Source: Hormiphora californensis (lineage: Eukaryota; Ctenophora; Tentaculata; Cydippida; Pleurobrachiidae). From it: a DNA stretch of 64,000 nucleotides. This document shows, in pieces, positions 33,301 to 44,000 of this stretch (its first letter is position 1; the number at the start of each line of letters is the position of its first letter). The DNA is taken from contig CM035353.1 of the NCBI GenBank assembly GCA_020137815.1, positions 4,964,733 to 5,028,732 of the forward strand. The letters run 5' to 3'. The notes under the pieces are model-generated. The model was not told where the DNA came from. It searched no databases and saw only the letters and a program-made list of their open reading frames with translations. A program made the position numbers and the translations under genes.

Positions 33301-33902
33301 AAGTCTGCCTTTTCCTTGTTGGCAGCAATATGCGACCATCCAGCGATAAGCAGTGTGGCGCATCAGTCTTTTCCACTCATTAGTGGGCTTTTTTGGGCAT
33401 TTTTTACTTGTCGAGTAGAACAGCGGTTATCTCTAATCCTTCTTCATGTCTGAGAATCCTGAGAAATTCTGTATTCTTCGAAAGAGACTTACCTTCCGCA
33501 CTTTCCAGTATCCAAATCTTTTACAACATACTTTTCGGAGATTGAAAGTTCTGCTGTCACGTGGCTGTAGCACATTCCAGTACCCCACAAATACAATCAA
33601 TTTCATGGGGGCTGTAGTCTTCTTTGAGTATCTTCAGCTATGTTGGCATCACCTTCTCGCGTTGAACTCACAATTCACATCCCCCTTTTTGGATCATTTT
33701 TGCAATTGAACTGACTCGGCCATATTAATGAAACTAGGAATTAGTTGACAGGCAAACATTAGCTCGCAAGTCTTGTAAATAAATAATAATTCTATGTTAT
33801 ATGATCAATCTTCTCCTCCCCTTAAATATTTAAATCAGTGTCAACCATATCCATACCGACGTTAACCGTTCGCGTGGAGATGATTATTACACAGCAAGCT
33901 TT
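33301..33902. other. no firm gene
   Basis: A minus-strand stretch ending GTGCGGAAG|GTAAGT near 33490 has a good donor but no certain frame. Confidence 0.3.
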
Positions 33903-34026
33903 TTATAGTATCTTATGGTAGCTGCGTTCGAAATTTGAATCAATTTCGCAATGATATAGGTCCAACACTTTGAGTGTTCTAACAGCAATGTAACATATAT
34001 GGTAGTAGTACGCTCCACACCTTTCC
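33903..34026 (-). CDS. terminal exon with CYIAVRTLKVLDL block
   Basis: After an acceptor (ATCTTCTTTCAG) the minus strand reads open to TAA 33903 with CYIAVRTLKVLDLYHCEID then FERSYHKIL. The plus strand at 52163-52273 encodes CYIAVRTLRVLDLHHCDIN then FERSYLQL. The two agree in frame while differing at many third positions, the pattern of selected coding sequence. It lies about 80 bases downstream of the exon-1 scrap at 34107-34139 and may belong with it. Confidence 0.5.
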
Positions 34027-34106
34027 CTGAAAGAAGATAATTATTGTTTGATATGAATTTATAACAACTGTCAGCGCTATTCCCGGTGTCCCAAATAGAG
34101 GAATAC

Positions 34107-34139
34107 GGGAACGCCGCTATAACATTCGCAGCAATTCAT
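34107..34139 (-). pseudogene. truncated first exon of the Cys-rich family (member 2)
   Basis: MNCCECYSGVP, then the homology to the other members stops. The upstream promoter block (34140-34222) is conserved with members at 35091 and 51133, but its TATA is degenerate (TATGAAAT). Confidence 0.6.
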
Positions 34140-34222
34140 GGTTGGCAACTGATGGGAATAAACTTAATTTCATAGTACATTTCTCACACAAATCTCACCA
34201 ATTGTTTTCTATATTTCTTCTG
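34140..34222 (-). promoter_or_regulatory. conserved promoter block, member 2
   Basis: Shares TTGGCAACTGA, TTTCTCACxxAAATCTxACC and AATTGTTTTCTATATTTCT (as read on +) with 35092-35177 and 51134-51218. Confidence 0.65.
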
Positions 34223-34926
34223 ATAGATGCGGGAACTGTTGCTACTCACTATACCTTCCAGGCATCATCCTCTAAGAATTCTCATTCCCCTCGAGGACTC
34301 CCAGTTTAGCACCGCAGTAGGCTATTTTTGCTCCTGATATCTCATTAAACTCATCTATCAGGTCAGCAACCAAGGTGTAGAACCACCTGGTTTCGCAGCT
34401 CAGATTTGGTAATTAGGAAGAACTTATTTAGTATAGTTGTAGTGGCTAGTGCATTATATTGGTAATATCATTCTCTTTTTCGAAATATTGTTATTCTCAT
34501 TTTAATCTTCGACCGATAGACGGCGGTGCATTCTATTGTCCTCTCGTGTTATAGCTAAGCTTATCATTTACCAATAGAGGTCACCGGATATGTATCTTAT
34601 TTCTATTACCTATAATCTTCATTTTTTAATGTTAATATATTAAATTGTTTCATCTCACTACTTATCAGCAGAAGGTCTTTGTTAGACATGGTAGCAATAA
34701 ATGGTAGGATTGCCAATGTTGTTGGCACAAGGCTAACTGATGATAGACCACTTCCCTCGTAAGAAGTCCAGCCTTTCGTCATGCAAACCTCTTGGTGTGC
34801 AACTTGAACTCCTCTTGATTTTAGTTTTCTGTCTAAACTATCCAATGATGTTGTTAGGTGCTGTTGACTATCTATATACGAATATAATGAGAAATAGTAT
34901 GTAAATAATATAAATGACAAACTTAC
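34223..34926. other. intergenic / intron of member 3; no firm gene
   Basis: A possible second exon of member 3 follows an acceptor at about 34870 (TATATAG|ATAGTC) but reaches a stop after five codons. 34606-34860 minus is open yet unrecognised. Confidence 0.3.
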
Positions 34927-35091
34927 ATTCAATGCGAGGCGTGCAACTTCACATGACGTGAGGAATGAAAATTCCTCACGCCATGGTATGAATACGTGTA
35001 CGGCTACGTTATCGCAATATGCAGGCCAGTAGCATATGGCGTTTATGTTGATTAGCTCTCCAACACTAAGGAAACAGTTGCAACACTCCAT
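34927..35091 (-). CDS. first exon of a small Cys-rich protein, member 3
   Basis: ATG 35091 opens 55 codons to donor AAT|GTAAGT in phase 0. It begins MECCNCFLSVGELININAIC and ends LTSCEVARLALN, with YWPAYCDNVAVHVFIPW between. About 75% identical to member 5 at 50969-51133. Six Cys and no signal peptide. A TATAAAA lies at 35121-35127 (complement), about 30 bases before the ATG, so the leader must be very short. Later exons are not certain. Confidence 0.75.
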
Positions 35092-35177
35092 GGTTGGTTA
35101 CTGATGGCCATGAGGGGTGCTTTTATATTACCTTTCTCACGCAAATCTTACCAATTGTTTTCTATATTTCTCCTTCA
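35092..35177 (-). promoter_or_regulatory. conserved promoter block with TATA box, member 3
   Basis: Reading the minus strand: AATTGGTAAGATTTGCGTGA, GAAAGG, TATAAAAG, then the ATG. The same order and spacing as at 51134-51218. Confidence 0.75.
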
Positions 35178-35225
35178 TTCAATCAAAAAATCCTAGCTAT
35201 AGTCCTCTTTCGATTAGAAATCCAA

Positions 35226-35285
35226 TCAGGCCAGAACGTTATCGAAAAGCTCCCAAACATTGAGAAAACAATTGCAGAAATTCAT
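35226..35285 (-). pseudogene. truncated first exon of the Cys-rich family (member 4)
   Basis: MNFCNCFLNVWELFDNVLA then a stop. The centre of the exon is deleted relative to member 3 (CNCFLSVGELIN ... CDNVAV). No promoter block upstream. Confidence 0.6.
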
Positions 35286-35329
35286 GCCCAGTGTCCCGAT
35301 CTCTGGAATATGAAGGAAAGATAAATGCA

Positions 35330-35805
35330 AAAATTCTGCAGCAAAACAAAATCCTTGCAGCAAAATGAAAAAATATTGGGGACTGCAGCAGCAGCTGCTG
35401 CAGCAGCAGAAGATATTTCCCATACTTACACACAGAGATACAGCAGTGCTGCAGTGTTAACAGTGTGTAACAGAGAGATATAATATGTTGGGGCATGTTC
35501 CAGTTGTGCGTAATGCACCGACAACAGTCGAGTAAGGGGAAGGGGAAAGAAAGAGAGATTCATACTTTAACATAGCTCTCTTTTTTCCCCACAGCTTTAC
35601 AAAGGGGTGAGATCGTTATAGTCACTGTTGCAGTACCTGAGTGGAATTTTCTCGGATTTTCCATCTCTGCAGTCGCTGCAGCACTGCAGCAGGGAAGGGA
35701 AGAAAAGAGAGATTCATACTTTAACATAGCTCTCTTTTTTCCCCATAGCTTTACAAAGGGGTGAGATCGTTATAGTCACTGTTGCAGTCCCTGAGTGGAA
35801 TATTC
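35330..35805. repeat. CTGCAG-rich region with a direct duplication
   Basis: A segment with TTCATACTTTAACATAGCTC, CTTTACAAAGGGGTGAGATC and GTTATAGTCACTGTTGCAGT occurs at about 35555-35645 and again at about 35710-35800. Confidence 0.85.
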
Positions 35806-36056
35806 CAAGGAATTTCCACTGCTGCAGCAGCACTGCAGCAGGCACTGCAAAGATGGAATATTCCAAGGAACTTCCACTACTGCAGCAGCACTGCAGCAGG
35901 CACTGCAAAGATGGAATATTCCAAGGAATTTCCACTACTGCAGCAGCACTGCAGCAGGCACTGCAAAGATGGAATATTCCAAGGAATTTCCACTGCTGCA
36001 GCAGCACTGCAGCAGGCACTGCAAAGATGGAATATTCCCAGGAATATTCCAACCTT
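35797..36056. repeat. 58-bp tandem repeat, just over four units
   Basis: GGAATATTCCAAGGAA begins at 35797, 35855, 35913, 35971 and (variant) 36029, each followed by CTGCTGCAGCAGCACTGCAG. Units contain the palindromes GGAATATTCC and CTGCAG. Several overlapping frames stay open because 58 is not a multiple of 3; none is a credible gene. Confidence 0.95.
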
Positions 36057-36418
36057 ATAGGGACTGCAGTAGGAAATATTCCAATGTTAGGGTAACTGGG
36101 ACTGCCGGGTATTTTAGGACGGTAAAATCCCTATCCATGACTGCAGCAAATAGTAAAATTCCTGCAGCAAAACGAGCTCCCAAAATGAAAATTCCAGGCG
36201 TGAAAAAAAAAATCGGGACACCGGGAATTCATGGCCTGGTGTCCCATGAGTTTTTTTTTCGCCGGGAATGGTCGTTTGCCTGTGGCCGATTTGGCCGATT
36301 TTATCGTTTTTCATTTTTGACCAAATAGGTTCAATTATGACCAATTAATTTAAAAAAAGATAAAAGATCAATTATAGTACGGTAATATGACGTCGAACAA
36401 TAATATATTATACATGTA
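36057..36418. other. no gene seen
   Basis: AT-rich, with a phrase GTGTCCC/GGGACACCGGGAATTC that echoes 34085 and 35297. Confidence 0.4.
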
Positions 36419-36630
36419 TTTAGAGCAAAACCTAATTGAAATTAGTTCGCCAGAAAGGTGGCCCATTTTGAACTTACTCCTTCATTTCCGTCACCTTTGA
36501 GTTGAGGCTTCAAAGACATTGAGGTATCCGTAAACTTTCCGCCTTCAACTCAAAGGTGACGGAAATGAAGGAGAAAGTTCAAAATGGGCACCTTTCTGGC
36601 GAACTAATTTCAATTAGTTTTTGCTCTAAA
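36419..36630. mobile_element. foldback MITE, about 80-bp arms
   Basis: Ends TTTAGAGCAAAAxCTAATTG and complement; inner arms CCTTCATTTCCGTCACCTTT and complement. Non-coding. Confidence 0.85.
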
Positions 36631-36639
36631 TTTGTACTT

Positions 36640-37287
36640 TTTTTTGGTCGTTTGAGAGTCATTTATGACCTCAAACAACTAAGATAATTGTCAAACAAAG
36701 TGTTCAAATGTAATTCAAATGTATCCTGGGATGTAGGAAGCTGATTTGACGAAATTTCAAAATTCGACGTCGTTTTTGACGTCATGACGTCACATGTGAC
36801 GTCACGACGACGTAAAAAATTATGACACGACTATTCGCCGATTAAGCACTAAACGTGTGGAAAGTTTTAAAGGCAGCAGTAGTCAAGAAATGAATTATTG
36901 CACGAAATGTGAGTTTTTGTGTAGATTTTCACATCAAATTTTAAGTTCCGACGCGTTTTAAGTCTAAAAATGACAAGTTAAGAAAATCACCTTATAGTAT
37001 CTGAAAGTTCAGACAATTTGCCACTAACGATTTTCCGTCAAAATCAGGAATTGGAAAATGTCTTGAGGGTGTCTAGAGGCGTTTGAAAATATTTGGTCTG
37101 AGATTTTTAATGACGTCACTTTGTGACGTCATTATGCCCGTCATAGTGGACATTTTCACTTGGAACCTTAACTAATGCATGCCCCGAACGATTTCCTAAC
37201 GGATAAAACTTAGTTCAACTCTCTAGCTAGTATTGTACAGGCTACAAGTGTTACACAGTGAAGCGTCTATATATATATATCTATATT
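36640..37287. promoter_or_regulatory. cluster of TGACGTCA (CRE-like) motifs; no gene
   Basis: Between 36765 and 36815, TGACGTCATGACGTCACATG and related palindromes occur several times, with more GACGTCA at 37110-37130. These match the CREB/ATF site, but a chance transposon end built of such palindromes is as likely. The region ends in a TATATC microsatellite at 37268-37288. Confidence 0.4.
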
Positions 37288-37347
37288 GTCTGACTGTTTT
37301 TATGAAGGAGTCATACTTTATCCCAATTCATTCTCATTTTGATCTTT

Positions 37348-37401
37348 GTCTACTGATGATTGGTGCCTCCTCGTGGGGCATCATGAAACATGTGTATAGA
37401 C
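37348..37401 (+). ncRNA. type I hammerhead ribozyme 1
   Basis: Order: stem I GTCTA (37348-37352), core CTGATGA (37353-37359), stem II TGGTGCC...GGCATCA around a TCCTCGTGG loop, core GAA, stem III AC/GT closed by ATGT, cleavage triplet GTA, then stem I partner TAGAC (37397-37401). Predicted cut between 37396 and 37397. Stem I can continue past an internal loop (TTTT with AAAA). All invariant core bases of the hammerhead are present. GTA is a permitted triplet, usually less active than GTC. Confidence 0.9.
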
Positions 37402-37797
37402 CTTAAAAACTTCTGTTGTTTTTAATTTGTATAAACTGCTCGCCGGCTAACCCCGTGCTAGAGCTCTCTGTTGATCTCGGACCAAGGACAGGATATCTAT
37501 CTTGTCATCACTCCACTAATCTCGCTATAATGCATGCTCCTTCAATTTATTTGTTGTAGAGCTCTCTTGTGATCTGAGGACACGTACGACGTCTGGTTTT
37601 AAGGAACTATGATCAAAATGGAATACAGATTACACAGTCCAAGAAAGGGAATGGTTGAAGTACTTTAAAACTGGGAATCTCGATGTCCAAGATACGAAGA
37701 TGTGACGAAATGGTGCAACTAAATCAACTAGGAACGATTGACTGACTGTTTTTATGAAGGGTCATACTTATCCCAATTCATTCTCATTTTGATCTTT

Positions 37798-37851
37798 GTC
37801 TACTGATGATTGGTGCCTCCTCGTGGGGCATCATGAAACATGTGTATAGAC
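37798..37851 (+). ncRNA. hammerhead ribozyme 2
   Basis: Identical to ribozyme 1; predicted cut 37846/37847. Confidence 0.9.
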
Positions 37852-38252
37852 CTTAAAAACTTCTGTTGTTTTTAATTTGTATAAACTGCTCGCCGGCTAA
37901 CCCCGTGCTAGAGCTCTCTGTTGATCTCGGACCAAGGGACAGGATATCTATCTTGTCATCACTCCACTAATCTCGCTATAATGCAATGCTCCTTCAATTT
38001 ATTTGTTGTAGAGCTCTCTTGTGGATCTGAGGACACGTACGACGTCTGGTTTTAAGGAACTATGATCAAAATGGAATACAGATTACACAGTCCAAGAAAG
38101 GGAATGGTTGAAGTACTTTAAAACTGGGGAATCTCGATGTCCAAGTACGAAGATGTGACGAAATGGTGCAACTAAATCTAACTAGGAACGATTGACGACT
38201 GTTTTTATGAAGGAGTCATACTTTATCCCAATTCATTCTCATTTTGATCTTT

Positions 38253-38306
38253 GTCTACTGATGATTGGTGCCTCCTCGTGGGGCATCATGAAACATGTGT
38301 ATAGAC
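38253..38306 (+). ncRNA. hammerhead ribozyme 3
   Basis: Identical motif; predicted cut 38301/38302. Confidence 0.9.
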
Positions 38307-38707
38307 CTTAAAAACTTCTGTTGTTTTTAATTTGTATAAACTGCTCGCCGGCTAACCCCGTGCTAGAGCTCTCTGTTGATCTCGGACCAAGGGACAGGAT
38401 ATCTATCTTGTCATCACTCCACTAATCTCGCTATAATGCAATGCTCCTTCATTTATTTGTTGTAGAGCTCTCTTGTGGATCTGAGGACACGTACGACGTC
38501 TGGTTTAAGGAACTATGATCAAAATGGAATACAGATTACACAGTCCAAGAAAGGGAATGGTTGAAGTACTTTAAAACTGGGGAATCTCGATGTCCAAGAT
38601 ACGAAGATGTGACGAAATGGTGCAACTAAATCTAACTAGGAACGATTGACTGACTGTTTTTATGAAGGAGTCATACTTTATCCCAATTCATTCTCATTTT
38701 GATCTTT

Positions 38708-38762
38708 GTCTACTGATGATTGGTGCCTCCTCGTGTGGGCATCATGAAACATGTTGTAAGAC
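38708..38762 (+). ncRNA. hammerhead ribozyme 4, variant
   Basis: Core CTGATGA and GAAA intact, but loop II reads TCCTCGTGTG and stem III reads ACATGTTGTA before AGAC. Stem I is weakened, so activity is doubtful. Confidence 0.75.
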
Positions 38763-39162
38763 CTTAAAAACTTCTGTTGTTTTTAATTTGTATAAACTGC
38801 TCGCCGGCTAACCCGTGCTAGAGCTCTCTGTTGATCTCGGACCAAGGGACAGGATATCTATCTTGTCATCACTCCACTAATCTCGCTATAATGCAATGCT
38901 CCTTCAATTATTTGTTGTAGAGCTCTCTTGTGGATCTGAGGACACGTACGACGTCTGTTTTAAGGAACTATGATCAAAATGGAATACAGATTACACAGTC
39001 CAAGAAAGGGAATGGTTGAAGTACTTTAAAACTGGGGAATCTCGATGTCCAAGATACGAAGATGTGACGAAATGGTGCAACTAAATCTAACTAGGAACGA
39101 TTGACTGACTGTTTTTATGAAGGAGTCATACTTTATCCCAATTCATTCTCATTTTGATCTTT

Positions 39163-39216
39163 GTCTACTGATGATTGGTGCCTCCTCGTGGGGCATCATG
39201 AAACATGTGTATAGAC
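39163..39216 (+). ncRNA. hammerhead ribozyme 5
   Basis: Identical motif; predicted cut 39211/39212. Confidence 0.9.
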
Positions 39217-39614
39217 CTTAAAAACTTCTGTTGTTTTTAATTGTATAAACTGCTCGCCGGCTAACCCCGTGCTAGAGCTCTCTGTTGATCTCGGACCAAG
39301 GGACAGGAATTTATCTTGTCATCACTCCACTAATCTCGCTATAATGCAATGCTCCTTCAATTTATTTGTTGTAGAGCTCTCTTGTGGATCTGAGGACACG
39401 TACGACGTCTGGTTTTAAGGAACTATGATCAAAATGGAATACAGATTACACAGTCCAAGAAAGGGAATGGTTGAAGTACTTTAAAACTGGGGAATCTCGA
39501 TGTCCAAGAACGAAGATGTGACGAAATGGTGCAACTAAATCTAACTAGGAACGATTGACTGACTGTTTTTATGAAGGAGTCATACTTATCCCAATTCATT
39601 CTCATTTGATCTTT

Positions 39615-39667
39615 GTCTACTGATGATTGGTGCCTCCTGTGGGGCATCATGAAACATGTGTATAGAC
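39615..39667 (+). ncRNA. hammerhead ribozyme 6
   Basis: One base missing in loop II (TCCTGTGG); core and stems intact. Confidence 0.85.
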
Positions 39668-40065
39668 CTTAAAAACTTCTGTTGTTTTAATTTGTATAAA
39701 CTGCTCGCGGCTAACCCCGTGTAGAGCTCTCTGTTGATCTCGGACCAAGGGACAGGATATCTATCTTGTCATCACTCCACTAATCTCGCTATATGCAATG
39801 CTCCTTCAATTTATTTGTGTAGAGCTCTTTGTGGATCTGAGGACACGTACGACGTCTGGTTTAAGGAACTATGATCAAAATGGAATACAGATTACACAGT
39901 CCAAGAAAGGGAATGGTTGAAGTACTTTAAAACTGGGAATCTCGATGTCCAAGATACGAAGATGTGACGAAATGGTGCAACTAAATCTAACTAGGAACGA
40001 TTGACTGACTGTTTTTATGAAGGAGTCATAATACTTTATCCCAATTCATTCTCATTTTGATCTTT

Positions 40066-40119
40066 GTCTACTGATGATTGGTGCCTCCTCGTGGGGCATC
40101 ATGAAACATGTGTATAGAC
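40066..40119 (+). ncRNA. hammerhead ribozyme 7
   Basis: Identical motif; predicted cut 40114/40115. Confidence 0.9.
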
Positions 40120-40522
40120 CTTAAAAACTTCTGTTGTTTTTAATTTGTATAAACTGCTCGCCGGCTAACCCCGTGCTAGAGCTCTCTGTTGATCTCGGAC
40201 CAAGGGACAGGATATCTATCTTGTCATCACTCCACTAATCTCGCTATAATGCAATGCTCCTTCAATTTATTTGTTGTAGAGCTCTCTTGTGGATCTGAGG
40301 ACACGTACGACGTCTGGTTTTAAGGAACTATGATCAAAATGGAATACAGATTACACAGTCCAAGAAAGGGAATGGTTGAAGTACTTTAAAACTGGGGAAT
40401 CTCGATGTCCAAGATACGAAGATGTGACGAAATGGTGCAACTAAATCTAACTAGGAACGATTGACTGACTGTTTTTATGAAGGAGTCATACTTTATCCCA
40501 ATTCATTCTCATTTTGATCTTT

Positions 40523-40576
40523 GTCTACTGATGATTGGTGCCTCCTCGTGGGGCATCATGAAACATGTGTATAGAC
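40523..40576 (+). ncRNA. hammerhead ribozyme 8
   Basis: Identical motif, 457 bp after the previous one. Confidence 0.9.
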
Positions 40577-40979
40577 CTTAAAAACTTCTGTTGTTTTTAA
40601 TTTGTATAAACTGCTCGCCGGCTAACCCCGTGCTAGAGCTCTCTGTTGATCTCGGACCAAGGGACAGGATATCTATCTTGTCATCACTCCACTAATCTCG
40701 CTATAATGCAATGCTCCTTCAATTTATTTGTTGTAGAGCTCTCTTGTGGATCTGAGGACACGTACGACGTCTGGTTTTAAGGAACTATGATCAAAATGGA
40801 ATACAGATTACACAGTCCAAGAAAGGGAATGGTTGAAGTACTTTAAAACTGGGGAATCTCGATGTCCAAGATACGAAGATGTGACGAAATGGTGCAACTA
40901 AATCTAACTAGGAACGATTGACTGACTGTTTTTATGAAGGAGTCATACTTTATCCCAATTCATTCTCATTTTGATCTTT

Positions 40980-41033
40980 GTCTACTGATGATTGGTGCCT
41001 CCTCGTGGGGCATCATGAAACATGTGTATAGAC
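40980..41033 (+). ncRNA. hammerhead ribozyme 9
   Basis: Identical motif, 457-bp spacing. Confidence 0.9.
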
Positions 41034-41436
41034 CTTAAAAACTTCTGTTGTTTTTAATTTGTATAAACTGCTCGCCGGCTAACCCCGTGCTAGAGCTCTC
41101 TGTTGATCTCGGACCAAGGGACAGGATATCTATCTTGTCATCACTCCACTAATCTCGCTATAATGCAATGCTCCTTCAATTTATTTGTTGTAGAGCTCTC
41201 TTGTGGATCTGAGGACACGTACGACGTCTGGTTTTAAGGAACTATGATCAAAATGGAATACAGATTACACAGTCCAAGAAAGGGAATGGTTGAAGTACTT
41301 TAAAACTGGGGAATCTCGATGTCCAAGATACGAAGATGTGACGAAATGGTGCAACTAAATCTAACTAGGAACGATTGACTGACTGTTTTTATGAAGGAGT
41401 CATACTTTATCCCAATTCATTCTCATTTTGATCTTT

Positions 41437-41490
41437 GTCTACTGATGATTGGTGCCTCCTCGTGGGGCATCATGAAACATGTGTATAGAC
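41437..41490 (+). ncRNA. hammerhead ribozyme 10
   Basis: Identical motif, 457-bp spacing. Confidence 0.9.
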
Positions 41491-41893
41491 CTTAAAAACT
41501 TCTGTTGTTTTTAATTTGTATAAACTGCTCGCCGGCTAACCCCGTGCTAGAGCTCTCTGTTGATCTCGGACCAAGGGACAGGATATCTATCTTGTCATCA
41601 CTCCACTAATCTCGCTATAATGCAATGCTCCTTCAATTTATTTGTTGTAGAGCTCTCTTGTGGATCTGAGGACACGTACGACGTCTGGTTTTAAGGAACT
41701 ATGATCAAAATGGAATACAGATTACACAGTCCAAGAAAGGGAATGGTTGAAGTACTTTAAAACTGGGGAATCTCGATGTCCAAGATACGAAGATGTGACG
41801 AAATGGTGCAACTAAATCTAACTAGGAACGATTGACTGACTGTTTTTATGAAGGAGTCATACTTTATCCCAATTCATTCTCATTTTGATCTTT

Positions 41894-41947
41894 GTCTACT
41901 GATGATTGGTGCCTCCTCGTGGGGCATCATGAAACATGTGTATAGAC
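41894..41947 (+). ncRNA. hammerhead ribozyme 11
   Basis: Identical motif, 457-bp spacing. Confidence 0.9.
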
Positions 41948-42350
41948 CTTAAAAACTTCTGTTGTTTTTAATTTGTATAAACTGCTCGCCGGCTAACCCC
42001 GTGCTAGAGCTCTCTGTTGATCTCGGACCAAGGGACAGGATATCTATCTTGTCATCACTCCACTAATCTCGCTATAATGCAATGCTCCTTCAATTTATTT
42101 GTTGTAGAGCTCTCTTGTGGATCTGAGGACACGTACGACGTCTGGTTTTAAGGAACTATGATCAAAATGGAATACAGATTACACAGTCCAAGAAAGGGAA
42201 TGGTTGAAGTACTTTAAAACTGGGGAATCTCGATGTCCAAGATACGAAGATGTGACGAAATGGTGCAACTAAATCTAACTAGGAACGATTGACTGACTGT
42301 TTTTATGAAGGAGTCATACTTTATCCCAATTCATTCTCATTTTGATCTTT

Positions 42351-42404
42351 GTCTACTGATGATTGGTGCCTCCTCGTGGGGCATCATGAAACATGTGTAT
42401 AGAC
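42351..42404 (+). ncRNA. hammerhead ribozyme 12 (right end of array)
   Basis: Identical motif. The array stops about 38 bases after its predicted cleavage site. Confidence 0.9.
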
Positions 42405-42434
42405 CTTAAAAACTTCTGTTGTTTTTAATTTGTA

Positions 42435-42785
42435 TCTATATATCTATATATCTATATATATATATATATATACCTATCGCCACACTGAATTTTCTGTTTT
42501 GGGGGTGGTGTCATAACTTGCCACCGGAATGAGCTAGCTACTTGAATTTTTTACCGTCAGTAGAGGTCTATGTGAAGCTTCTTAGTACCAAATTTGAGCC
42601 TCCTAGCTCATCTGGTTCCGGAGTTAGGAGGGGTCGAAAAGTGCCAAAATGGGCTAAAACTTCAAAATTGTTATATCTACGCTGTTGGCAAGCGGGCCCA
42701 CTTTTTCGGGAAAAGTTTTTGGGGGGATGGGATGGGGCCACCTTTGCGCTTGCCAGCGCAGTGATAAACAGAGTAAGCGAGAATC
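42435..42785. other. TA microsatellite then unassigned DNA
   Basis: (TATATC)n/(TA)n to about 42470, then a stretch with no supported gene. Confidence 0.5.
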
Positions 42786-43345
42786 TTACTTGAATTTATT
42801 GGTTATGATTGCTTTGAAGTTTTCCATTGATCCAATAATCTTGATTTTGCTGAGTTCGTCAACTCCCTCTGCAATTTGCCTCACTATCAAGTGACTATCA
42901 TAACCCTTAAAGTTGTGAAAGATGATAGGAAGTTTAGGCGTTTTAATTGTTCTTTTAGATTTTCGCCTTTTGATGTTGCACTAGCTGTTGGCTGCGTCCA
43001 CATGTACTTTCCATAGTTTTGATTGAACTCTGTCAGCAATAATCTCTCCCTCAAAACATTTTGTTGTCACTCTTGATAGATGTCCCTCGCATATCCAACA
43101 TTTTGTCGCATTTGCAAAGGAGGTTTCATCTTCAGGTGTCATGGTAAGAGGGTCATGGTCAATATTCATTAATTCAGTGAGTGAAGCATATTCCTTTTCC
43201 ATAGCAGTCATGAAGTGCTGTGCAACATCCATCCCATCAATCCCTCGATATACACACATCGCGACTAAACCCTTTCACATCAGACACTACTTGGTAGGAA
43301 TATCCGCACGGGATGTGTTCCTTTTCCTCTCCCACAATTATTTCT
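42786..43345 (-). pseudogene. fragment of protein-primed DNA polymerase B (Polinton/Maverick- or adintovirus-like)
   Basis: Minus-strand frames align with the region before and into the exonuclease domain of protein-primed family B polymerases. Near 43300-43345: EHIPCGYSYQVVS. At 43100-43259: MTPEDETSFANATKCWIC, part of a Cys/His metal-binding segment. Then, in the same frame, an in-frame TAG at 42981-42983, and beyond it PIIFHNFKGYDSHLI, the exonuclease motif around the catalytic Asp region. It ends at TAA 42786. There is also a one-base frame change near 43260. The fragment is an old, dead copy of a virus-like or large DNA transposon gene. No other Polinton genes are seen. Confidence 0.75.
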
Positions 43346-43743
43346 CAACTCCCTCCACAAGGAGCTGGAAAACTGTGTAATTACATATAATTAGTACAGT
43401 AAAGTGACTGTCCTTAATTGCAACTTCCTGATTGCAATTTACTTAGCTAAATTAATAATGTTTAATGATAATCTCCGGCCGTACAATTAACATTTAAAAT
43501 AAATAAATAAGTAAATAAATAAATAAATAACAAATGGCCGTGTACTCTTCAGTCACTTATAGTACACCAGGGTTAAGTAATATAGTTGCAGTATATTGTA
43601 TATTGTATCTCGTGCACCGGCAAAGTATAGGTTGAATTTATCCAGTAATGACTGCTGCTCGCACTTGTGGAGCAGAGGACAGGTAAAATTGTGACCTTGA
43701 CAGACTCGCCGTGCAGATTCCATAATTCTTTCAGTAACAAGTG
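43346..43743. other. AT-rich with AAAT microsatellite (43499-43535)
   Basis: No gene seen. Confidence 0.5.
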
Positions 43744-44000
43744 CTACAGTACGAGCACGTAGAATATCCAGCTGTACTGATAATTTGACAATATAATACT
43801 CCAGTCCTCCAACGAGAGGACCACCGACTTGCCAGAAATTCTGGCGTTGGTGATCCTCAGGGGAGTTGTTTCTGTATTAAAGTGGGTAAGGACCACGTCC
43901 CGGCGCAGCCGGTTTATGTCCGGTGGACCCTCACCGAGCCACTCTATCGTGGCTGTGGGTCGGGCCACAGGGGGTGGCCTTCGTGGCGTCGTGTTTCAGC
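43744..44000 (-). CDS. open exon-like frame, possible Ig-like segment
   Basis: The minus frame contains PTATIEWLGEGPPDINRLRR then LRITNARISGKSVVLSLED. The T-x-x-W and later V-L-x-L-x-D suggest an immunoglobulin-like strand pattern, but this is weak. No splice partner identified. Confidence 0.3.

Larger units (their letters stand above)
37288..42434 (+). repeat. 457-bp satellite array, 11.3 units, each with a hammerhead ribozyme (retrozyme-like)
   Basis: Direct tandem copies with period 457 bp in units 7-12; units 1-6 are 450-455 because of scattered one-base deletions. The array begins 60 bases before the first ribozyme and ends about 38 bases after the cleavage site of the last, so it is bounded by ribozymes. 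It sits inside a TATATC-rich microsatellite (TATATATATCTATATTG left, TCTATATATCTATATATC right). The unit has no ORF of note. Known retrozymes are non-coding retroelements of similar unit size bearing hammerheads, whose transcripts self-cleave and circularise. No Penelope-like or other reverse transcriptase lies nearby, so mobility in trans is inferred. Confidence 0.93.

Noticed and set aside
35714-36328. Frames rich in LLQQHCSRHCKDGIFQG repeats
   Set aside because: They arise from the 58-bp CTGCAG tandem repeat, which is open in several frames at once.
39429-39650. 73-codon minus frame inside the satellite
   Set aside because: Present only in one unit because of indels; not conserved in the other units.
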